Origin: an uncultured Clostridia bacterium
GTDB lineage: Bacteria; Bacillota; Clostridia; TANB77; CAG-508
Length of the DNA stretch: 39,981 bases
Direction: 5' to 3'
Assembly: GCA_944386325.1 (NCBI GenBank)
Contig: CALXAP010000019.1
Location: forward strand, 1 to 39,981
Part shown: positions 33,543-39,981 of the stretch, one piece after another
Numbering within the stretch: position 1 is the stretch's first letter
How the letters are laid out: each line of letters opens with the position of its first letter
Notes under the pieces: generated by a model
Databases searched by the model: none
Seen by the model: only the letters and a program-made list of their open reading frames with translations
What the model was told of the DNA's origin: nothing
Made by a program: the position numbers and the translations under genes

Positions 33543-35901
33543 TTATACAATTTTATTTAGATTTCCATTTGTATATAAACTTCCAGAAAATTTATATCCA
33601 TTTTTTACATTATGTATAATATTATTAATTTCATCAATATTTTCATCTAATATATCAATCCTATAAGATTTAAATGGAATATCATTTGTAGATATAGATG
33701 TTATTTTAGAATTATAAATTGTAGTGATAGTTTCTATATTATCAGGTATTATTCTAAAATTTAATCCTATTCTATCTTTTAAATAATATTTGGAATTTTG
33801 TAAACAATGCTTTGAGCAACTACTAGAGCATTTATTTAATTTGCCTAATGGGCAATAATTTAATACCATAACAGGTAAATTACCATATACAATAAATTCA
33901 GAATTATAGGAGTTTATATTATTTAAATCAGATTTATTAAGTTCAGGTGATATTGTTGTTTTGTCTATACCTAAATTATGTAATATAGATTTTGTATAAT
34001 TGTTATAAATATTAAATGTATAATTTCCAACTATTTTTTTATTGTATTTTCTTACAAATTCTAAATCTGAAAGATTTGATATTACAAAACCACTTATATT
34101 AAAAGATTCCATAATATAATCTAAATTTTTAATAATTAAATTATAATAATTTTTTTTAATAATACTTGGAAAATAGATATATGTGCTTTTAAAAGATTTA
34201 ATTATTTCTTTATAATCATCCATAATATAATATTTAAAAGGAATATATAAATTATCGACTTCTAACAATTTAGAGTAATCATAATTTTTATTTAAAATGT
34301 TTAATAATAATGATATTTGCTTATTATTATCTGTATTATATGAATTTTTTTCATCAAATAATTTTATATCTTTATGTTTTCTTTTAGAATTATTAATTAT
34401 AATATTTTCTAAACTATTTAATAAATTTCTACGCAATTCATTTATTAAGCTTATGTTAGGAATATAAATATCATTATCCATATTTATATTTAAATTAGAA
34501 AATTCAAAAGGTGTATTACCAGTTTTAGAAAATTGTTTTATTATTCTTTCTCTAGTAATAGGATTTGTTAATGCTTTTTGTGGAATTATATCAGTTTCTT
34601 TATAAATATATATATTAGGATTATTAGTTAAACTAATTTTAGCAGTTATATTATAATCTTTTTTAATAGTTAATTCTCCTGTAATAGGTGTTTTTACAAA
34701 TTCTTTTGAGTATGAAGTTTGGGCTAGATTGCTTAATTTCTTACTATGAATTCTATAAATAGAATCTCCAATATTAATTTTTCCTTTTATTCTACCAATT
34801 TCAACTCTTTGGTTTATACAAGTTTTTATGTTTTGATTGTTAAAAATTAATTCTGAAATTGTATATTTATTTTCATCTTTTCCTATTATTATAGTATCTC
34901 CAATAGATATTTCTTCTTTTGGAATTGTGGTTATATATGATTTTTTTGAGTTAAATTTTGAAACTGTTCCTATAAAAATTCCAGCATTGTTTGGTTTAAC
35001 AGGGTAAACAAGTTTATTTGAAGGTTCATTAGATAAGTGACCGTGAGAAAATCCACCTCTATTAAATGTTTGAGAAAGATTTTTAATATCTTGTTTATTT
35101 ATATCAGAAGTAAAAGTGTCAATATAGTGTCTATATGTTTTTGTAACTATAGAAACATATTCTGGGGATTTCATTCTACCTTCTATTTTAAAAGAATCAA
35201 CACCTATTTCAATTAATTTTTTTATATAATCAAGACTGCATATATCTCTAGCACTTAATAAATATCCATTATCTATAATTTTATCGTCTTGTAGTAATTT
35301 ATATGGAAGTCTACATGCTTGAGCACATTTTCCTCTATTACCAGAACGACCACCAATTACACTAGAGATTAAACATCTACCAGAATAAGAAATGCATAAA
35401 GCACCATGAACAAATACTTCAATTTCTACATCTGAATTTTTACAAATATGTTCAATTTCATTTATGGATAATTCTCTTGCAAGAACTACTCTTTTAAAGC
35501 CAAGCTTTTGTAAAGCAAGAACCCCTTCTAAATTATGTACAGTCATTTGAGTGCTTGCATGTATAGGTAAATCAGGGAAATTATCTATTAAAATTTTAGC
35601 AAGTCCTAAATCTTGAACAATTAGTGCATCTATACCTAATTCGTATGCTTTTGATGCAAGTTCTAAAGCTTGTTTAAATTCATCATTTTTAATTAAAATA
35701 TTTAAAGTAAGAAAAGTTTTTACATTTCTTAATTTTGCGTAGTTAATAGCTTTTTCTAGTTCAAATGTATTGAAGTTTTTAGCATAAGCACGTGCACTAA
35801 ATAATGAAGCACCTAAATAAACACTATTTGCTCCATTTTGTACAGCAGCTTTTAAACATTCAAAATCCCCGTACAGGAGATAAAAGCTCAGTTTTTTTCA
35901 T
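33543..35901 (-). CDS. U32 family protein with DUF3656 (RlhA-like), +1 frameshift at CGG codon 11
   Basis: U32 proteins with a C-terminal DUF3656 include RlhA, needed for hydroxylation of a 23S rRNA cytidine; others are called collagenase-like peptidases. ATG 35901 (GGAGG upstream) gives MKKTELLSPV, then CGG (35871-35869) and a stop three codons later. Skipping the C restores the canonical start VGDFECLKAAVQNGAN and runs without interruption to 33543, through HASTQMTVHNLEG, FVHGALCISYSGRC, SGNRGKCAQACRLPY and the C-terminal Cys cluster CPLGKLNKCSSSCSKHC that should hold an iron-sulfur cluster. Joined length about 785 residues, normal. Without the shift the first 118 residues would be lost, since the next in-frame ATG is at 35546. 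Confidence 0.87.
35867..35874 (-). other. CGG-associated +1 frameshift site in the U32 gene
   Basis: Frame 0 reads CCT GTA CGG GGA TTT TGA; the conserved frame reads CCT GTA, skip C, GGG GAT TTT GAA. The quadruplet is CGGG. Confidence 0.75.
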
Positions 35902-36005
35902 TATAACCTCCAAGTATTTGTTATTGATATATTTACTTAATATTGTAACACAAAAAAAAGTAAAAGCATAATATATGTTATAAAATACAAAAAGGAGGGA
36001 ATAAA

Positions 36006-36164
36006 ATGCCAGAAGAAAGAAACTGTGGTTGTGGATGCGGAAATCCAATGGGAGGATTTTTAGGAAATTGTTGTGGAGGTAATAGTGAGATATTGTTCTT
36101 TATAATAATATTCTTGTTATTATTTACTAATTGCGGATGTTGCGGAAATAGAGGGTGTTGCTAA
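36006..36164 (+). CDS. Cysteine/glycine-rich small membrane peptide
   Basis: 52 residues with eleven cysteines: MPEERNCGCGCGNPMGGF, a GNCCGG cluster, a hydrophobic segment ILFFIIIFLLLF (about 30-41), and the tail TNCGCCGNRGCC. The layout (Gly-rich head, short membrane helix) recalls small YjcZ-like proteins of sporulating Firmicutes, but the cysteines set it apart. An excellent AAGGAGGGA lies 5 nt before the ATG, and a terminator follows. Spore-coat or metal-binding roles are possible; neither can be shown. Divergent from the U32 gene. Confidence 0.7.
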   Translation: MPEERNCGCGCGNPMGGFLGNCCGGNSEILFFIIIFLLLFTNCGCCGNRGCC

Positions 36165-36187
36165 AATAAATTAATTGAACATATTAT

Positions 36188-36225
36188 AAAAGAATTCCAG
36201 ATTGTTTTATTTTGGAATTCTTTTT
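36188..36225 (+). terminator. Intrinsic terminator of the Cys-rich peptide gene
   Basis: AAAAGAATTCCA (36188-36199) and TGGAATTCTTTT (36213-36224), 12-bp stem, followed by T. Confidence 0.88.
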
Positions 36226-36360
36226 AAATTTTCCTTGTTTTCTAATTTATTTTGCTTGTAGAAATTAATAAAACAAGATATAATATAAAAAGTTAAAATA
36301 AATAGGAAAAAAGAAGGTTGAAAAAACCAGATTTGTGCCTAAGGAAGGAATGTGAAAAAT

Positions 36361-38019
36361 ATGGACAATGAAGGTATTGCAAATTTAATATTTCCAGATG
36401 TAAAAGATATATCATATTATGAAAATTTATATAAGGAAAGAAACTTAAAAGAGGGAGCTGTTGTTTGTAGATTTGCTCCAAGTCCTACGGGTTTTGTACA
36501 TATAGGAGGATTGTTTTCGTCTATAATAAATAAAAAAATTGCAGAGCAAACAGATGGGGTATTTTATTTAAGAATTGAAGATACAGATAAAAAAAGAGAA
36601 GTAGAAAATGCAGTTGAGGGAATTGTAAATTCATTAAGAGATTTTGATATAATACCAGATGAAGGATTTATAGATGGAAAAACAGAAAAAGGAAACTATG
36701 GACCATATATGCAAAGTAAAAGAGGTGAAATATATAAAGCATATGTTAAACATCTTTTAAAAATAGGTTTTGCATATCCATGTTTTTGTTCAACAGAAGA
36801 TTTAGATGATATAAGAAAAAAGCAAGAATTATCAAAAAATATGCCTGGATATTATGGTAAATGGGCAAAATGCAGAAACATGCCATTAGATATGGCTGCA
36901 GAAAAAATAAAAAATGGAGAAAATTTTGTTATAAGATTTAAATCAATGGGAAATCCAGATAGAAAAATAAAACATCATGATTTAATAAAAGGTAAAGTAG
37001 AATTTCCAGAGAATAATCAAGATATAGTTATATTAAAGTCAGATGGATTACCAACATATCATTTTGCACATATTGTTGATGATCATTTAATGAAAACAAC
37101 TCATGTTATTCGTGGAGATGAGTGGTTATCTTCTGTGCCATTACATATACAATTATTCCAAGCATTTGGATTTAGACCACCTAAATATGCACATATAGCT
37201 CCTCTATTAAAAGAAGAAAATGGAGGAAAGAGAAAAATTAGTAAAAGAAAAGATCCAGAAGCTAAAGTTAGCTATTATCATGAGCAAGGTATACCATGTC
37301 AAGCTGTTAAAGAATATCTTTTAAATATTGCAAATTCTAATTTTGAAGGTTGGAGAAGAGCAAATCCAGATAAAAAAATAGAAGAATTTAAATTTGAATT
37401 GAATAAAATGGGAGTTAGTGGGGCATTATTTGATATTGTAAAATTATTAGATATTTCGAAGAATATAATATCAAAATATTCTGCAGAAGAAATATATAAT
37501 TATGTAATTGAGTGGTCTAGCAAATACAATTTACCACTAAAAGAAAGATTAGAAAATGATAAAGAATATGCAATAAAAATATTTAATATAGAAAGAGGAT
37601 TAAAGAAACCTAGAAAAGATATAGCAAAATGGTCAGATATAGAAGAAAATATAAGTTATATGTATGATGATAATTTCTATAGTGGACAAGAAGAATATGA
37701 GTTTCAAAAAATAAATGATAAGGAAACAATAATTAAAATTATAAAATTATATAAAGAAAAATATTTTGATATAAATGATGATAAACAAAAATGGTTTGAT
37801 AAAATAAAAGATTTAAGTGAAGAATTGGGTTATGCAAGAGAGGTAAAAGAGTATAAAAAAGAACCAGATAAATATTTGGCACATGTAGGAGATGTTAGTA
37901 CTGTTCTAAGAGTTGCATTAACAAAAAGACACAATACACCAGATTTATATGAAATAATGCAAGTTTTGGGAGAAAGTAGTATTATGAAAAGATTTGATTA
38001 TTATATGAGTAAGGAATAG
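36361..38019 (+). CDS. gltX: Glutamate--tRNA ligase
   Basis: Charges tRNA-Glu (and perhaps tRNA-Gln in organisms that use the amidotransferase). 552 residues, class I synthetase: RFAPSPTGFVHIGGLFSS with HIGG in place of HIGH, YLRIEDTDKKRE, THVIRGDEWLSSVPLH, and the KMSKS-equivalent KRKISKRKDPEA. The C-terminal anticodon-binding half is divergent and acidic, typical of a GluRS branch found in Clostridia. Start uncertain: ATG 36361, or GTG 36352 three nt from AAGGAAGGA. A DUF951 gene follows after 6 nt. Confidence 0.93.
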   Translation: MDNEGIANLIFPDVKDISYYENLYKERNLKEGAVVCRFAPSPTGFVHIGGLFSSIINKKIAEQTDGVFYLRIEDTDKKREVENAVEGIVNSLRDFDIIPDEGFIDGKTEKGNYGPYMQSKRGEIYKAYVKHLLKIGFAYPCFCSTEDLDDIRKKQELSKNMPGYYGKWAKCRNMPLDMAAEKIKNGENFVIRFKSMGNPDRKIKHHDLIKGKVEFPENNQDIVILKSDGLPTYHFAHIVDDHLMKTTHVIRGDEWLSSVPLHIQLFQAFGFRPPKYAHIAPLLKEENGGKRKISKRKDPEAKVSYYHEQGIPCQAVKEYLLNIANSNFEGWRRANPDKKIEEFKFELNKMGVSGALFDIVKLLDISKNIISKYSAEEIYNYVIEWSSKYNLPLKERLENDKEYAIKIFNIERGLKKPRKDIAKWSDIEENISYMYDDNFYSGQEEYEFQKINDKETIIKIIKLYKEKYFDINDDKQKWFDKIKDLSEELGYAREVKEYKKEPDKYLAHVGDVSTVLRVALTKRHNTPDLYEIMQVLGESSIMKRFDYYMSKE

Positions 38020-38025
38020 ATTAGA

Positions 38026-38205
38026 ATGGAGTATAATATTGGAGATAAAGTAAGATTAAAAAAACAACATCCGTGTGGTAATAGAGATTTTGAAATTGTA
38101 AGAGTTGGTGTAGACTTTAAGTTTAAGTGCTTAAAATGTGAGCATGTAATTGTATTAGATAGACAAAAAGCTTTAAAGATAATTACTAAAAAAATAGAAA
38201 ATTAA
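38026..38205 (+). CDS. DUF951 family small protein (YyzM-like)
   Basis: 59 residues: EYNIGDKVRLKKQHPCGNRD, then FEIVRVGVDFKFKCLKCEHVIVLDR. The HPCG and CLKC motifs with the following His are likely zinc ligands, and the pattern matches DUF951 proteins of Firmicutes, function unknown. It begins 6 nt after gltX and ends 16 nt before deoD, so it belongs to a gltX-DUF951-deoD operon. Confidence 0.88.
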   Translation: MEYNIGDKVRLKKQHPCGNRDFEIVRVGVDFKFKCLKCEHVIVLDRQKALKIITKKIEN

Positions 38206-38221
38206 GAAAGGTTGTGTTAAT

Positions 38222-38941
38222 ATGACACCACATATAGAAGCAAAAAAATCAGAAATTGCAAAAACTGTTTTAATGCCAGGAGATCCATTAAGAGCAAAGT
38301 ATATTGCTGAAAACTTTCTGCAAGATTATAAACTAGTAAATAAAGTTCGTAATATATATGCATATACAGGAAAATATAAAGGAAAAGAAATAACTGTTAT
38401 GGCATCTGGTATGGGAATTCCGAGTATGGGAATTTATGCATATGAATTATATAAGGTTTATGAAGTTGAAAATATTATAAGAATTGGTTCTTGTGGAGGA
38501 TATTCAGACAGTTTAGACCTATTTGACACAATATTAGTTGATAAAAGCTATACAGAGAGTAATTTTGCATATACATTTAATGAGGAAAAATGTAATATTA
38601 GTAGTGCAACAGAAAAAATAAATAATATAATTGAAAAAACTGCAAAAGATAGTAATATAAAATATGTAAAAGGCAATGTTTTATGTAGTGATTGTTTTGA
38701 TTTATATATACCAAAATTAAATGAATTATTAGCAAGATTACCAAGAGATTTAAATATTATTGCAGCAGAAATGGAATCTTTTGTATTATTTTATTTAGCT
38801 AATTTACTTAATAAACAGGCAGCATGTCTATTAACTGTTGTAGATATACCAACTAAAAAGAATCAAATTTCTAGTGAGGAAAGAGAAAAGAATTTAAATA
38901 ATATGATTGAACTAGCTTTAGAGAGTAGTTTGAATATGTAA
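38222..38941 (+). CDS. deoD: Purine-nucleoside phosphorylase, DeoD type
   Basis: Phosphorolyses purine (deoxy)nucleosides for salvage. 239 residues, hexameric PNP_UDP_1 family: VLMPGDPLRAKYIAE, MASGMGIPSMGIYAYEL, IIRIGSCGG, AAEMESFVLFYLA, and the catalytic-Asp region LLTVVDIP (usually TVSD). Ribosome site AAAGGTTG before the ATG. The last gene of the gltX group; its stop touches the stop of the opposite-strand small gene. Confidence 0.95.
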   Translation: MTPHIEAKKSEIAKTVLMPGDPLRAKYIAENFLQDYKLVNKVRNIYAYTGKYKGKEITVMASGMGIPSMGIYAYELYKVYEVENIIRIGSCGGYSDSLDLFDTILVDKSYTESNFAYTFNEEKCNISSATEKINNIIEKTAKDSNIKYVKGNVLCSDCFDLYIPKLNELLARLPRDLNIIAAEMESFVLFYLANLLNKQAACLLTVVDIPTKKNQISSEEREKNLNNMIELALESSLNM

Positions 38942-39091
38942 TTAATCTGAATCAATAACTGCTATTGTAGCAAGAGTGTCACCAAGCTGTGTGAAAAATG
39001 TTGCAAGTACTGCTAATTCTTCTTGGGATTTACCATTTGCTATAGTACATGCAAGTGTTGAAATTAATGTAACAAATTCACATGAATTCAT
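38942..39091 (-). CDS. Small conserved protein (DUF6774-like)
   Basis: 49 residues: MNSCEFVTLISTLACTIAN, GKSQEELAVLATFFTQLGDTLATIAVI. The pattern of two short helices with a Cys near the start resembles the DUF6774 small proteins of Clostridia; function unknown. GGAGG lies 5 nt before the ATG, which decides for a real gene. Converges with deoD without space between the stop codons. Confidence 0.75.
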   Translation of the reverse strand: MNSCEFVTLISTLACTIANGKSQEELAVLATFFTQLGDTLATIAVIDSD

Positions 39092-39165
39092 ATATTCCTC
39101 CATTTAATATAATTGATTCTTATAAAATTATATGAATTTTAATTATAAATGTGATAAATAAATTT

Positions 39166-39202
39166 TTTGTAGAACGGTAAAGTAATTTTTCCGTTCTACA
39201 AA
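39166..39202. terminator. Hairpin terminator of the GNAT gene
   Basis: TTTGTAGAACGG (39166-39177) and CCGTTCTACAAA (39191-39202), 12-bp stem; on the minus strand it follows the GNAT stop codon and is followed by a T/A-rich tail. Confidence 0.75.
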
Positions 39203-39210
39203 TTTTGATA

Positions 39211-39720
39211 TTATAATGTATTATATTCAAATTTTATTTGAGGAAGTCCATCATTTGCAGAATCATTATCAATATGTACAATTTTTCCACCCATTTTTTT
39301 ATAAAATTTTTGGGCATCTAAATTGTATTTGTGACAAGAGATAAAAAATTTATCAGAACCATTAAATTTTATTTGTTTAGATGCTAAATCAAATAATTTT
39401 GTACCTAATCCGTGTCTTTGATACTCTTTTTTTATGTAGAATAAACCGATTTCTTGGTTATAATCTCGAAAAGGTCTAAAAGGTTTTCCAAATTCTATAT
39501 AACCAATAATATTATTATCATCATTTGTAACTACATATAATTGCTGATTTGGATTATTAATAAAATTTTTGAACCTTTTTTCATTTTCTTGATAATTATA
39601 GTTATCTATTTTTGAATCTGGATAAATACCTCTATAAGTTGTTTCCCATATTTCTCTTTTTAATAAAGATAAATCAAAACAATCCGAAGATTTAGCTTTT
39701 CTTATTTTAAAATCACTCAT
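39211..39720 (-). CDS. GNAT-family N-acetyltransferase
   Basis: 169 residues, GNAT fold: FKIRKAKSSDCFDLSLLKREIWETTYRGIYPD, then NIIGYIEFG, LFYIKKEYQRHGLGTKLFDLA with the acetyl-CoA-binding R-x-x-G-x-G-type loop, and CHKYNLDAQKFYKKMGGK. The acceptor cannot be predicted. The start is ATG 39720 with GGAGG 5 nt upstream; a longer reading to 39783 would contain that site. Monocistronic. Confidence 0.9.
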   Translation of the reverse strand: MSDFKIRKAKSSDCFDLSLLKREIWETTYRGIYPDSKIDNYNYQENEKRFKNFINNPNQQLYVVTNDDNNIIGYIEFGKPFRPFRDYNQEIGLFYIKKEYQRHGLGTKLFDLASKQIKFNGSDKFFISCHKYNLDAQKFYKKMGGKIVHIDNDSANDGLPQIKFEYNTL

Positions 39721-39904
39721 AAAAACCTCCATTCGAGCAATTATATGCTCTAACAAAATTTTAATTAAAAACCTCTTCTTCACATAAACATTTACTTTTA
39801 GATAGCTGATGGTTTATTTAAAAGTATATTTATAAAATTATATATAATTTTTAGAAAAATTGCTAGACATTTTAGTGAATTTTCACATCGACAAATCTTT
39901 AATC

Positions 39905-39981
39905 GTTACTATTCACGGCATACGATTTTGATATGATAATATTTCATAAATTTTTCGGCTCAATACGATATTTAAGAATTT
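39905..39981. mobile_element. MITE-like repeat, copy 4 (cut by window end)
   Basis: Begins GTTACTATTCACGGCATACG and matches the left part of copies 1 and 2 (ATTTCATAAATTTTTCGGCT, then CAATACGATATTTAAGAATT) to the last base. The right end and target duplication (CTTTAATC expected) lie outside. The preceding 39784-39904 stretch shows no gene. Confidence 0.85.

Noticed and set aside
18866..35871. Sequencing or assembly error as explanation of the three frameshifts
   Set aside because: Not excluded, but random indels in this A+T-rich DNA should fall mainly in A/T runs; here all three are compatible with an added C before GG that makes an in-frame CGG. Raw reads would settle it.
1..39981. CRISPR array, prophage or integrated element
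   Set aside because: No regularly spaced repeats, integrase, capsid, terminase or conjugation genes. The BRO-N gene stands alone.

Overview
The window is a strongly A+T-rich chromosomal segment of an endospore-forming anaerobic Firmicute, most likely a gut-type Clostridia. Pointers are a dipicolinate synthase A subunit, reverse rubrerythrin next to a PerR/Fur regulator, AddA, MutS2, small Clostridia-type proteins resembling DUF951 and DUF6774, AGGAGG-type ribosome sites and frequent TTG/GTG starts. The species cannot be named from the sequence. No rRNA, tRNA, CRISPR array, integrase or transposase was seen.

Layout. 1-4.3 kb: a small helical protein divergent from addA. 4.3-6.0 kb: an accessory patch with a decayed FAD/Rieske oxidoreductase, a structured leader, a foreign-looking secreted protein and a MITE-like repeat. 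6.0-13.0 kb: a tight same-strand run (TPR membrane protein, dpaA, uppP, ndk, pgi, pfkA, ychF). 13.0-14.9 kb: an LPKTG surface protein facing a sortase, then a long repeat copy. 15.0-19.4 kb: dnaE, a frameshifted biotin ligase, a small exported peptide. 19.5-25.6 kb: a BRO-N protein, then minus-strand genes for RluA-type synthase, SDR, MutS2 and a nucleotidyltransferase-like protein. 25.7-30.7 kb: MBL hydrolase, frameshifted polA, lytic transglycosylase, galE. 30.7-36 kb: a peroxide-response pair (perR-like, reverse rubrerythrin), alpha-amylase, another repeat copy, a frameshifted U32 protein, a Cys-rich small protein. 36-40 kb: gltX, DUF951, deoD, DUF6774, GNAT acetyltransferase and the start of a fourth repeat copy.

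Main discovery. Three otherwise well-conserved genes (birA, polA, U32/RlhA-like) are each interrupted by a +1 frameshift, and in all three the frame-0 codon at the break is CGG. Skipping the C restores the conserved frame with a GGN glycine codon (CGGT, CGGA, CGGG). By hand scan, no other in-frame CGG occurs in the vertically inherited-looking genes here, although CGG occurs about thirty times out of frame. The only other in-frame CGGs are in two foreign-looking genes. This suggests that CGG is not an ordinary sense codon in this organism and may direct +1 frameshifting or quadruplet (CGGN) decoding. Sequencing error and plain pseudogenisation are the alternatives.

A second system is a MITE-like repeat family (four copies plus one remnant) with inverted ends GTTACAAT/ATTGTAAC, 8-bp target duplications, a palindromic GGGCGAACA core and three internal structural variants.
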